DNA from: Prochlorococcus sp. AG-442-N17
GTDB taxonomy: Bacteria > Cyanobacteriota > Cyanobacteriia > PCC-6307 > Cyanobiaceae
DNA length: 45,557 nt
Assembly (NCBI GenBank): GCA_003212375.1
Contig: QCPY01000010.1
Location: 1-45,557, forward strand
Reading direction: 5' to 3'
Each line of letters opens with the position of its first letter. Within the stretch, counting starts at the first letter, position 1. The notes under the pieces are model-generated. The model was not told the origin of the DNA, did no database searches, and saw only the letters and a list, made by a program, of their open reading frames with translations. Positions 26,628 through 35,876 of this stretch are shown piece after piece. The position numbers and the translations under genes were made by a program.

Positions 26628-28151
26628 TTAGGGTCTGCGCCAAAAAATATTATCTTGGGAAAGTAATTGATCTGATTCAGGAGGTCCCCAAGTCATTGAT
26701 TCATATTTATGAATAGGTAACTTCCAAGGAGAATTTTCCATTAATTCTATTAGCGGTGTATAGAGTTTCCATGCTGCTTCTACTTCATCGCTCCTTGTAA
26801 ACAAGGTAGGATCGGAAAGCATAGCATCAGCTAACAATCTTACGTAGCCTTCATCAGAGGGTTCACCAAAAGATTCGTCATAAGAGAACTCCATCTCAAC
26901 TGGTCTTGCTTTCATCCCAGAACCAGGAGATTTGACTTCAAATTTAAAAGTAGCTCCTTCATTAGGTTGAATTCTGAGAATAAGCTGATTTGGAGAAGGA
27001 TTAATTATTGTTGATTCAAATAAATGTACAGGAACATCTTTGAAGGTTAATACAATTTCTCCTAGCCTTTTAGGGAGCCTTTTACCCGTTCTTAAGTAAA
27101 AAGGTACCCCCTGCCAACGCCAATTATCAATAAAAACTTTTGTGGCGATATAAGTTTCTGTAGTACTGTTCAAATTCACTCCATCTTCATCCCTGTAACC
27201 TTTAAGTCTTTTTAAACTATTTCCTCCTTCTGTATACTGACCTCTTATACAACAATTCCAAGGCTCAATTTCATCTGCTAGCTTTGAAGCCTGAAGAACT
27301 TTTGCTTTCTCATTCCTTATCGCCTCAGGCTCAAATTTACCAGGTGGTTCCATCGCTGTAACAGCAAGCATTTGAGTCAAATGATTTTGGAGCATATCTC
27401 TTAAAGCTCCAGAACTCTCATAATAACCAGCTCTATCTTCAACCCCTACCGTTTCGGATGATGTTATTTGAACATTTGAAATATAATTCCTATTCCATAT
27501 AGGCTCAAAAATAGTATTAGCAAACCTCATAACAAGTATGTTCTGAACAGTCTCTTTACCTAAATAATGATCTATCCTATATATCTGACTTTCATCTGCA
27601 CAACTTTGAACAATCCTATTCAGTTTTTTTGCGCTTGAATAATCTCTACCAAAAGGTTTTTCAATAACAACTCTACTTTTCTTTGGGTCATCTATTAATC
27701 CAGCATCCTTAAGAGCTTTACATCCACTTCCATAGAAATTTGGAGATACAGATAAATAGAAAGTTTTATTTCCATGTGTAGCCTGTAATTTATCAATTTC
27801 GTTTAATCTTTTAGCAAGTCTTACAACATGCTCATTTTGTTGCAAATCAACTGACTCATAGAAAAGATAGTTAGCAAAATTTTCCCATTCCTTTTCATTG
27901 CCAGATATCTGATCGACCAACTTAGCTTTCATTTTTTCCTTAAACTCTTTATCAGTCCATGGTCTTCTTGCACATCCAACTATTGCAAATTCACTTGGTA
28001 TCCTTCTTTGAAGATAGAGTTCAAATAAGGCTGGTATAAGTTTCCTATGAGTAAGATCTCCACTAGCTCCAAAAATAATTAGGCATTGCGGAGGAATAAC
28101 TCTCTCTTGTCGTAAACCTAATCTAAGGGGATTACTTAAAGCTGAGGTCAT
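26628..28151 (-). CDS. zwf: Glucose-6-phosphate 1-dehydrogenase
   Basis: Entry enzyme of the oxidative pentose phosphate pathway, producing NADPH from stored glucan, mainly in the dark. The protein is 507 aa, normal length. NADP-binding motif IFGASGDLTHRKLIPALFELY sits near residues 27-47 (core GASGDLTHRK); the active-site signature is YRIDHYLGKETVQN; and the substrate-binding WNRNYISNVQITSSE and FYLRTGKRLPKR regions are also seen. ATG at 28151. It lies 112 bp downstream of petH and 7 bp upstream of opcA, all on the minus strand. Activity is expected to be controlled by OpcA and redox state. Confidence 0.97.
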   Translation of the reverse strand: MTSALSNPLRLGLRQERVIPPQCLIIFGASGDLTHRKLIPALFELYLQRRIPSEFAIVGCARRPWTDKEFKEKMKAKLVDQISGNEKEWENFANYLFYESVDLQQNEHVVRLAKRLNEIDKLQATHGNKTFYLSVSPNFYGSGCKALKDAGLIDDPKKSRVVIEKPFGRDYSSAKKLNRIVQSCADESQIYRIDHYLGKETVQNILVMRFANTIFEPIWNRNYISNVQITSSETVGVEDRAGYYESSGALRDMLQNHLTQMLAVTAMEPPGKFEPEAIRNEKAKVLQASKLADEIEPWNCCIRGQYTEGGNSLKRLKGYRDEDGVNLNSTTETYIATKVFIDNWRWQGVPFYLRTGKRLPKRLGEIVLTFKDVPVHLFESTIINPSPNQLILRIQPNEGATFKFEVKSPGSGMKARPVEMEFSYDESFGEPSDEGYVRLLADAMLSDPTLFTRSDEVEAAWKLYTPLIELMENSPWKLPIHKYESMTWGPPESDQLLSQDNIFWRRP

Positions 28152-28263
28152 ATTTTTAATGAAGCCTATATAGATAAAATCGTCTTTTTTCGGACAATTA
28201 GCTACATTTTGTGTCTAAACCAAAAAAGTATATAAAAATATTAAAAAATCTTCCTATGAAAAA

Positions 28264-29391
<1,128 letters not shown>

Positions 29392-29562
29392 TTATATTAA
29401 AAGACTATCAATTTGTATATTAATTTGTACGTGTTTTATAAAAATGGTTACGTTTTGAGATCGGAATATATAAGAGCCAATTTATTTAATAATCTATTTT
29501 TTTTTGGTTTTGCCGGTATAGTTACTCAGGAATAATTTTTTATTTAATTAAAAAATTCATCT

Positions 29563-30114
29563 ATGAAAAACCCTCAAAGATCAGTAAAAGATTCACAAAA
29601 TGATGATTACAGGACAATTGAGCAAACCATGGAAAAGCTTTCGGGGGGAACAAGAAGGCTTGCGGCACAATTAACAACTTCTGCCACTTTTGATTCTCTT
29701 TGGAATGTACTTACTGACTATGATCGTCTTAATCTATATATTCCCAATCTTTTATCTAGTAAAAAGATTTATCAAAATAAAAATAATGTTCATCTTAAAC
29801 AAGTTGGAGCACAAGATTTCCTTGGAATGAAATTTTCAGCAGAAGTAACTATTAATTTATTTGAAGAAAAAGATCTTGGTTTATTAAAATTTTCGCTTAT
29901 TAAAGGAGATTTTAGAAGATTTGAAGGGAGCTGGAAAATTAAGAATATAAAAAACACCTCAAAGAATTCATTAATATATGATCTAACTGTGCAGGGTTGT
30001 CAATGGATGCCAATTGGAATGATAGAAAAAAGGTTAAAAAAAGATCTCTCCGAAAATTTAGTTGCAGTAGATATGCAAGCAAAATCCACTATTAATTTAA
30101 ATTCTAAAAATTAA
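29563..30114 (+). CDS. SRPBCC / START-like (COQ10-type polyketide cyclase) protein
   Basis: A 183-aa protein whose core (about residues 28-175) matches the 'polyketide cyclase/dehydrase, lipid transport' fold: RRLAAQLTTSATFDSLWNVLTDYDRLNLYIPNL is the typical first strand plus helix (key part FDSLWNVLTDYD), followed by alternating strands (VHLKQVGAQDFLGMKFSAEV, SLIKGDFRRFEGSWKI) and a C-terminal amphipathic helix (PIGMIEKRLKKDLSENLVAV). This fold binds hydrophobic ligands such as quinones, carotenoids or lipids; the ligand is unknown. ATG at 29563, divergent from petH. The gene ends 4 bp before the 3' end of the opposing tRNA-Glu. Confidence 0.85.
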   Translation: MKNPQRSVKDSQNDDYRTIEQTMEKLSGGTRRLAAQLTTSATFDSLWNVLTDYDRLNLYIPNLLSSKKIYQNKNNVHLKQVGAQDFLGMKFSAEVTINLFEEKDLGLLKFSLIKGDFRRFEGSWKIKNIKNTSKNSLIYDLTVQGCQWMPIGMIEKRLKKDLSENLVAVDMQAKSTINLNSKN

Positions 30115-30118
30115 AAAA

Positions 30119-30191
30119 TAGCCCCAAGGGGATTCGAACCCCTGTCGCCTCCGTGAAAGGGAGGTGTCCTAGGCCTCTAGACGATGGGGCC
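30119..30191 (-). tRNA. trnE: tRNA-Glu (anticodon UUC)
   Basis: Cloverleaf on the minus strand, 73 nt without CCA: acceptor GGCCCCA pairs with TGGGGCT (one G-U pair at the end), D arm with GTCTAGAGGCCTAGGAC, anticodon stem CCTCC/GGAGG with loop CTTTCAC (anticodon TTC), T arm GGGGTTCGAATCCCC, discriminator A. CCA is not encoded. In cyanobacteria Glu-tRNA(Glu) serves protein synthesis and is also the precursor of 5-aminolevulinate for chlorophyll and heme. A T-rich run directly after the 3' end (minus strand) could end transcription. It lies 41 bp after sasA and no integration remnants are seen beside it. Confidence 0.97.
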
Positions 30192-30232
30192 AAGGAAATA
30201 GCTAAACAGCTTATAAAAAATTAGGAGTAAAG

Positions 30233-31351
30233 CTATCCATTCGTCAAGTGTTGTTGATCTTTATTTTGTCCTTGCCAAACTGGAACAGTAAAATGAAAGC
30301 ATGAACCTTCCCCAACTTCTGATACTACCCATATTCTTCCTCCATGTACTTCAACAATTCTTCTACATACAGATAATCCAATACCAAATCCCGATGTACC
30401 CTCAGATGTTTGTGGTAATCTAACTCTATCGAGAAATATTCTTTTTTGTTCATTTAATGGGATTCCAGCCCCTTTGTCACAAATCGTTATTTCCACCCAC
30501 TGATTTGTTTTATGAATCATCGTAATTTTTATTAATCCTGAATCCTCTGAAAATTTAAGAGCATTTTCAATTAAATTTAAAAATACCTGTCTCATTCTTC
30601 TTTGATCTGCAAATACGCTTGGAAGATCTGAGGGTATATCAGTATCAATTTCTATTTTTCTAAATCTCCAAAACTTTTCTAATTCAAGAATTGCTTCAGC
30701 ACTTATATTTCCTAAATCAATTTTTTGAGGATTAAAAAGAGCTTCCCATTTAGTTGTTCCAACTTCAAGAAGATCTTGAGAAAGAAGTTCAATTTCTTCT
30801 AAACGCCTTTTAATAACATCTTGTAATTTTTTTATATCAATTTGTCCTAGTTTTTGACTTTGGATAGCGAGAGTGGCTGCAGTTAATGGTGTTCTCAATT
30901 CATGCGCAACCATTCTCAAAAGTCTTTCTTGTGACTCAATTCGTTTTGTAAGTGTCTCATTTTCCTGTCTTAGGACTAAAAGTTCATCCTCAAGGAGAAA
31001 TTCTTTTTGAGTTCTAATTGAATCTATTTTAGAAGGTTGAATATTAATACCTAAATTTTTTGTGACGCCTTCCTGTTGCCATCTAGATAACCAAGTCTGC
31101 AACTGAGCCAAAATATTACTTCCTGCAAATATTTGCTTTGGAGCTGGTGATAATTTAATTAAAGCCGGAACAGCAACTAATCTATGCAATTCTAGGAGTT
31201 CAGGTTGTACCGTGGGTTCAGAAATTTGAAGAGAAATCTTAAATTCGCATTCATCCGATTCTAAAAAAGATATTAATGATTTTAGATCACTTCTAGAAAG
31301 ATGTTTTCTAGAAGCAATTAAAATTAATTTTAGTTCTTTTTTTTCATTCAA
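30233..31351 (-). CDS. sasA: Circadian output histidine kinase SasA
   Basis: Sensor kinase that reads KaiC state through a KaiB-like domain and phosphorylates RpaA to drive rhythmic transcription. The protein is 372 aa. Residues about 5-100 form the KaiB/thioredoxin-like domain ([39 protein letters not shown]); the HisKA H-box is [14 protein letters not shown] (His150); the ATPase has the N-box NLIENALKF (Asn263), G1 DKGAGIPL and G2 [11 protein letters not shown]. No membrane segment, as expected. The start is a TTG at 31351, supported by a strong Shine-Dalgarno AGGGGA (complement of 31358-31363) six bases upstream. Confidence 0.95.
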   Translation of the reverse strand: MNEKKELKLILIASRKHLSRSDLKSLISFLESDECEFKISLQISEPTVQPELLELHRLVAVPALIKLSPAPKQIFAGSNILAQLQTWLSRWQQEGVTKNLGINIQPSKIDSIRTQKEFLLEDELLVLRQENETLTKRIESQERLLRMVAHELRTPLTAATLAIQSQKLGQIDIKKLQDVIKRRLEEIELLSQDLLEVGTTKWEALFNPQKIDLGNISAEAILELEKFWRFRKIEIDTDIPSDLPSVFADQRRMRQVFLNLIENALKFSEDSGLIKITMIHKTNQWVEITICDKGAGIPLNEQKRIFLDRVRLPQTSEGTSGFGIGLSVCRRIVEVHGGRIWVVSEVGEGSCFHFTVPVWQGQNKDQQHLTNG

Positions 31352-31457
31352 ATCATTTCCCCTGAAGTGTTGAAAAGCTGTTATTGCTTATAAACACATT
31401 AAGATATTTATTTTTATTTTACAGATAAGCTATGAAATAAATAGATCATATTTATAA

Positions 31458-32000
31458 ATGGTTGTTATTAATCAAAACAATAAGAATATTTCCGGCGATT
31501 ACAAATCTCCGGAAATTAGCCTAGATAGTAATCTAAGAAGATGGTTCTCTCGTAACCTTGGGCTTTGGAAATCCAATAGAACATATTTTCTTGAAGAAGA
31601 GAAGAAAACTTATAACATTTGTATGTTTATAAATATTGAAGCCCTTGAAAATAAAAAAGAATGGGAATCGCATTTTAAATTTACATGGTACCCAGAAAAA
31701 AAATATAAATTTTTTGATGAAAATCCAAAATATAAAGAGAAAGGTGAAATGCAGGCATTTATAAAGGGTCACCAACTAATAAGAGAAAAATTTTACTTAA
31801 GTGATGTTGATGGTATATCCAATATTAAGCAAGTTGATGAACATGAAATGATTTTTGAATCATCCTATGAAGATTGGTATATTCTTGAGCATACAAGACT
31901 TATTGATGAAGATAACTATAGATATAGGGTTATATATTCATGGAATAAGGATAAACTTAAAATTGTAGAGAATCATCATGAAATTAAAATTATTACATAA
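31458..32000 (+). CDS. Unknown protein, aromatic- and acid-rich, possibly lipocalin-like
   Basis: 180 aa; I do not recognise it with certainty. After a polar N-terminus comes RRWFSRNLGLWKSNRTYFLE, then alternating hydrophobic strands (TYNICMFINIEAL, WESHFKFTWYP, AFIKGHQLIREKFYL, HEMIFESSYEDWYILEHTRL, RYRVIYSWNKDKLKIVENH) rich in Trp, Tyr and Phe. This mostly-beta layout with W-x-S-x-R-T-Y near the start recalls lipocalin-like cyanobacterial proteins such as CpeS/CpcS lyases or DUF3598 proteins, but the resemblance is weak. No signal peptide is seen. ATG at 31458; divergent from sasA and followed by another small plus-strand unknown gene. Confidence 0.65.
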   Translation: MVVINQNNKNISGDYKSPEISLDSNLRRWFSRNLGLWKSNRTYFLEEEKKTYNICMFINIEALENKKEWESHFKFTWYPEKKYKFFDENPKYKEKGEMQAFIKGHQLIREKFYLSDVDGISNIKQVDEHEMIFESSYEDWYILEHTRLIDEDNYRYRVIYSWNKDKLKIVENHHEIKIIT

Positions 32001-32071
32001 ACTATATTTATCATCAAAGTTTAAAAATAAAAAATGTTATCTTTAAATAATAAATAAAGCAGTACTGATTA

Positions 32072-32500
32072 ATGTTTGCAAATCTATATTCAAAAAAGGT
32101 CTTGAAATTTTTATGCCTCCCAATACTTTTATATTTAACCTTTTTTGATAAAACTCTTTTTAATAGAGAACTAAAATCCAATAAGAAACTACAAGCTGCT
32201 ACTGAACAAGATTTATATTTATATAAAGGTATGGGGGCTTCATATCTTTGTATAGCATCAAAAGCTGGTATAGAATTTCCCAAGGCTGTAGGAATAGCAA
32301 CAGCAACTTATGTACAAGTAATAGAAGGGAAACATAAAGGAGCAATTGAAGAATTAGGTGATAAAAAATTAGAAAGAGATCAATTATTTGCAGGAGCAGA
32401 ATTTCAAATAGTTACAACAGCAATACAATATTGTCCTGATAGCGTACCTAAAGAAGTGACAAAAAAAGTAAATGAAATACTAAAAAAGGATAAAAAATAG
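32072..32500 (+). CDS. Probable exported two-cysteine protein of unknown function
   Basis: 142 aa. The N-terminus (two basic clusters, then the hydrophobic run FLCLPILLYLTFF, residues 13-25) looks like a signal peptide or membrane anchor. The mature part has only two cysteines, Cys60 (ASYLCIASKAG) and Cys121 (IQYCPDSVP), well placed for a disulfide in the periplasm or thylakoid lumen, and a Lys-rich C-terminal helix. The pattern GMGASYLCIASKAGIEFPKA suggests a small helical domain also found in other marine picocyanobacteria, but I cannot name a function. ATG at 32072; its stop lies 10 bp from the convergent prs stop. Confidence 0.7.
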   Translation: MFANLYSKKVLKFLCLPILLYLTFFDKTLFNRELKSNKKLQAATEQDLYLYKGMGASYLCIASKAGIEFPKAVGIATATYVQVIEGKHKGAIEELGDKKLERDQLFAGAEFQIVTTAIQYCPDSVPKEVTKKVNEILKKDKK

Positions 32501-32509
32501 ATCTTTAAA

Positions 32510-33505
32510 TTATCTAAACATTGAACTAACAGAACTCTCTTCGTGAATTCTCCATATTGCCTCACCTAACATATTCGCGACAGAAAGTACTTTTAACTGT
32601 GGGAAACTTTCATCGTCAATTACTGGCACACTATTAGTAACGATAACTTGCTCAAATAAATCTTTTGCACTTAATCTTTCATAGGAAGGAGGAGAAAATA
32701 CTGCATGAGAAGCACATGCAAAAATTCTCTTTGCACCTTCTTTTTTTAAAAGATTTGCACCTGAGCAAATGGTTCCAGCCGTATCAATCATATCATCTAT
32801 GAGAATAGCTGTTTTTCCTTTAACTTCTCCAATAACTGTTAAACTCTCTGAAATGTTGTGTGCTGATCTTCTTTTATCAATAATTGCTAGTGGTGCATCA
32901 TTCATTAATTTAGCAAATGCTCTTGCTCTAGCTACTCCACCTACATCAGGAGATACCACGACTATTTCTTCCAAATTTAAAGTTTCAAGATAATCTATTA
33001 AAACAGGAGATCCATAAATATGATCACAAGGGATATCAAAATATCCCTGAATTTGAGCTGAGTGTAAGTCCATTGCAAGAACTCTATCTACTCCAGATTT
33101 TTCAAGTAAATTGGCTGTAAGTTTTGCTGTAATTGACTCCCTTCCTGAAGTCTTTCTGTCTGCCCTTGCATATCCGAAATAGGGAATTACGGCTGTAATT
33201 TGCCTGGCGGAGGCTCTTTTGCAAGCATCAACCATTATCATCAGTTCCATTAAGCTATCATTTACAGGAGCACATGTTGGCTGAATAAGGAACACATCAC
33301 AACCTCTTATGGATTGTTGAATTTGAACATAAAGTTCACCATCAGCAAACCTTTTAGATACTAACGGAACATTTTCTATTCCTAAATATGATGCAATTTC
33401 ATTGGCTAATTTAGGGTTAGAAGTTCCGCTTACTAACCTTAATCGACTATTGGTTAGATTAAGATTTGGTTCTTCATTATCCACTGCAGTTATATAACTA
33501 GTCAC
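32510..33505 (-). CDS. prs: Ribose-phosphate pyrophosphokinase (PRPP synthetase)
   Basis: Makes PRPP from ribose 5-phosphate and ATP for purines, pyrimidines, His, Trp and NAD. The protein is 331 aa, typical class I. Seen: RLVSGTSNPKLANEIASYLG (N-terminal domain), FADGELYVQIQQSIRGCDVF, PYFGYARADRKTSGRESITA (the ATP-binding flexible loop region), VVSPDVGGVARARAFA and the PRPP-binding loop TAILIDDMIDTAGTICSGA. The start is taken as GTG at 33505 (MTSYITAVDNEEPN). The substrate comes from the pentose phosphate pathway, which zwf/opcA feed. It is divergent from malQ. Confidence 0.97.
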   Translation of the reverse strand: MTSYITAVDNEEPNLNLTNSRLRLVSGTSNPKLANEIASYLGIENVPLVSKRFADGELYVQIQQSIRGCDVFLIQPTCAPVNDSLMELMIMVDACKRASARQITAVIPYFGYARADRKTSGRESITAKLTANLLEKSGVDRVLAMDLHSAQIQGYFDIPCDHIYGSPVLIDYLETLNLEEIVVVSPDVGGVARARAFAKLMNDAPLAIIDKRRSAHNISESLTVIGEVKGKTAILIDDMIDTAGTICSGANLLKKEGAKRIFACASHAVFSPPSYERLSAKDLFEQVIVTNSVPVIDDESFPQLKVLSVANMLGEAIWRIHEESSVSSMFR

Positions 33506-33754
33506 AAAATAGCTTGTAAAAACTCTATTTTAATCGTAGTGCCAAATATCAATTTAGCAAAAATTAATTAACTTAATTTATCTTAAAAAGTCACAAGTCC
33601 ATAGCTTTATTACTAAAAATATATAAATAAAATTTTTAGTTAACAATTATAAACTTCTAAATATATTTGTTAAATCAGCTATTTTTATCTATTGTAAATT
33701 TTAGATATTAATTGGTACAAAAATTATAAAAAATACAAAATTTGCTTAATATTT
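33506..33754. promoter_or_regulatory. Divergent AT-rich promoter region between prs and malQ
   Basis: 249 bp without a gene-like frame. It should hold promoters for prs (minus) and malQ (plus). An inverted repeat CTAAAAAT/ATTTTTAG (33613-33620 and 33632-33639, 11-base loop) is present; in DNA this AT-rich it may be chance. Confidence 0.35.
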
Positions 33755-35275
33755 ATGACTTTAGAATCATTTTTAAAAAAAAAATCTTTAGGTATACTTA
33801 TTCACCCTTCAAGCCTTCCGGGAGGTAGTTACTGTGGAACGTTTGGAGAAGGTGCGAAAAATTGGATTAAAAAGCTTTCTAAATATAGAATCAATTACTG
33901 GCAATTCTTACCACTTAATCCAGCAGATTCATCAGGATCCCCATACAATTCACCATCTAGTTTTGCCCTAAATCCTTGGTTTCTTGATATCAAGGATTTA
34001 ATTGCAAAAGATTTTATCTTTTTATCTAAAAAAGAAGAATTACAATCAGTAGGTCAGAATGAATCGCACTTTAACTTTGATTATGCAAATAATTTATCTA
34101 AAAAAATAGGGGAACATCTTTTAATTGGTTGGGAATTTCAACCTGAAAAAAAGAAAAATGATTTTTACTTGTGGAATAAAAGAAATCCTTGGGTTGAAGA
34201 TTATTCAATATTTATGGTTATCAAAGAGGAGTTTAATATGTTGCCCTGGTGGGAATGGCCAATTGAATTTAAACACAAGAATATTGAATTTATCAAATCA
34301 TGGATAAAGGGAAAATATAATGAGATACTTAAAATAAAATTAATACAATGGCATCTTGATAAACAGTGGTTGGAACTAAAAGGATTTGCCAAAACAAAAG
34401 AAATTACGCTTATAGGTGATTTGCCTTTTTATGTTTCAAGAGACAGCGCAGATGTTTGGAGTAATAAATCACTATTCTCAATATCTACAGATGGAGATTT
34501 ACTTTTTCAAAGCGGTGTGCCTCCTGATTATTTTTCATCAACTGGACAACTATGGGGGACTCCCACTTACTCTTGGTCCAACCACATAAGAACAAATTTC
34601 AAATGGTGGAGAGAAAGATTTAAAAGACAATTTGAACTTGTAGATATTTTAAGACTTGATCATTTTAGAGCTTTGTCTGGATATTGGAGAGTTGATGGTA
34701 ATGCTAAAAATGCTATTAATGGGACTTGGATTAGTTCCCCTGGTAAAGAGTTACTAAACATTCTAAAAAAAGATTTAAAATCTAATTTTTTACCCATAAT
34801 CGCTGAGGATCTAGGGGTAATTACTAAAGAGGTTGAATCCTTAAGGGATAATTATGATTTGCCAGGAATGAAAATTTTGCAATTCGCATTTGACGGTGAC
34901 GAAAAAAACCCATATCTGCCTAAAAATATAAAAGGAGTGAATTGGGTAGTGTATACAGGCACTCATGATAATGCCACTTCCACTTCTTGGTGGAAAAATT
35001 TAGATAAACAAATTAAAAACGAAATAGAAAATAACTACGAATTTTCATATGATCCCTCATGGAATTTAATAGAAATTGGAATGAGAACAAAAGCCAACCT
35101 TTTCATATCTCCAATTCAAGATATCTTATCTTTGGATGACTCCTGTAGATTAAATACCCCTGGTACAGTAAAAAATAATTGGAAATGGAAATTAAATCAA
35201 ACCCTTGACGAGATAGATATGAATTTACAAAAATATAGTGACCTTGGAAATACTTATGGAAGATTAAGTGATTAG
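33755..35275 (+). CDS. malQ: 4-alpha-glucanotransferase (amylomaltase, GH77)
   Basis: Transfers alpha-1,4-glucan segments between chains during glycogen breakdown or remodelling. The protein is 506 aa, standard GH77 length. Seen: GILIHPSSLPGGSYCGTFGEGA, here GILIHPSSLPGG then GTFGEGA, at the N-terminus; LPLNPADSSGSPYNSPSSFA; IGDLPFYVSRDSADVW; the nucleophile Asp region ILRLDHFRALSGYW; the acid/base Glu in IIAEDLGVITKEV; and YTGTHDNATSTSWW. All typical catalytic regions are present. ATG at 33755. It complements the GH57 enzyme at 16-17.7 kb. The stop lies 3 bp from that of the convergent HTH gene. Confidence 0.96.
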   Translation: MTLESFLKKKSLGILIHPSSLPGGSYCGTFGEGAKNWIKKLSKYRINYWQFLPLNPADSSGSPYNSPSSFALNPWFLDIKDLIAKDFIFLSKKEELQSVGQNESHFNFDYANNLSKKIGEHLLIGWEFQPEKKKNDFYLWNKRNPWVEDYSIFMVIKEEFNMLPWWEWPIEFKHKNIEFIKSWIKGKYNEILKIKLIQWHLDKQWLELKGFAKTKEITLIGDLPFYVSRDSADVWSNKSLFSISTDGDLLFQSGVPPDYFSSTGQLWGTPTYSWSNHIRTNFKWWRERFKRQFELVDILRLDHFRALSGYWRVDGNAKNAINGTWISSPGKELLNILKKDLKSNFLPIIAEDLGVITKEVESLRDNYDLPGMKILQFAFDGDEKNPYLPKNIKGVNWVVYTGTHDNATSTSWWKNLDKQIKNEIENNYEFSYDPSWNLIEIGMRTKANLFISPIQDILSLDDSCRLNTPGTVKNNWKWKLNQTLDEIDMNLQKYSDLGNTYGRLSD

Positions 35276-35278
35276 AAA

Positions 35279-35779
35279 TCAAAAACTATTTTGGTTTCCT
35301 TTTTCTTCAATAATTTGAATCTCAATAATATCTATATTTGAAATAAAGAATCGATTAAGAATAAATAGTGTAAAAATTAAAAATAAAAAATAAAAAACAC
35401 TTCCCTGCCAAGAGCCAAGAAAATCAAACTTTCTTATTAAGAATTCTTTTTTACTTTTTTCGAGAGTAATAGTCTCTTTATTAGCTAACCCTACCAAGGT
35501 ATTTTCTTTCATAGCTAAACATTCTTCCAGCTTAAATAATATTGATCTTATAAAAGGAAATTTTGGTCTTAGTTCTTTAATATTATTCTCAATTGAATTT
35601 ATTGAGGATTCTGGAATTTTTGAGATATGGGATAGTTCTTTAATAGAAAGATTATTTTTAATCCTTGCATCTTTTACTAATTTGCCAATTTCACTATATC
35701 GATCATATTCTTTATTATTGTTTTTTTCACCTATAGTTTTATTTTTTTTCTTGAGAAAGTTTTTATTGAAAAATTTCAT
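35279..35779 (-). CDS. RodZ-like helix-turn-helix membrane protein, short form
   Basis: 166 aa. Residues about 30-100 form a RodZ/HTH_25-type domain: IGKLVKDARIKNNLSIKELS, then ISKIPESSINSIENN and a segment ending RPKFPFIRSILFKLEECLAM that matches the domain's last helix. One membrane helix follows at about residues 126-143, then only about 20 residues outside. RodZ links MreB to the cell-wall elongation machinery in other bacteria. Normal RodZ has a long extracytoplasmic region that is missing here. A membrane-bound regulator is the alternative. ATG at 35779; convergent with malQ. Confidence 0.8.
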   Translation of the reverse strand: MKFFNKNFLKKKNKTIGEKNNNKEYDRYSEIGKLVKDARIKNNLSIKELSHISKIPESSINSIENNIKELRPKFPFIRSILFKLEECLAMKENTLVGLANKETITLEKSKKEFLIRKFDFLGSWQGSVFYFLFLIFTLFILNRFFISNIDIIEIQIIEEKGNQNSF

Positions 35780-35876
35780 TTGATGTTCTTTATCTTTTTG
35801 ATGTCTATTAGTTAATGTCTATAAGTTTCCAATCAGCTTTTTTTAGATTACCAATGAATTTATACAAAGCTATAAG

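Noticed and set aside
29415-29430. NtcA-like site (GTA...TAC) upstream of petH
   Set aside because: The spacer is 10 bases, not the 8 of the NtcA consensus, and GTA/TAC pairs are frequent in such DNA.
30100-30240. tRNA-Glu as an integration site for a genomic island
   Set aside because: Both flanks are core cyanobacterial genes (SRPBCC protein and sasA); no integrase, repeat of the tRNA 3' end or composition change is seen.
33613-33639. Inverted repeat CTAAAAAT/ATTTTTAG between prs and malQ
   Set aside because: It contains only A/T apart from the outer C/G pair, so it is expected by chance in this composition; no terminator or operator logic fits between divergent genes.
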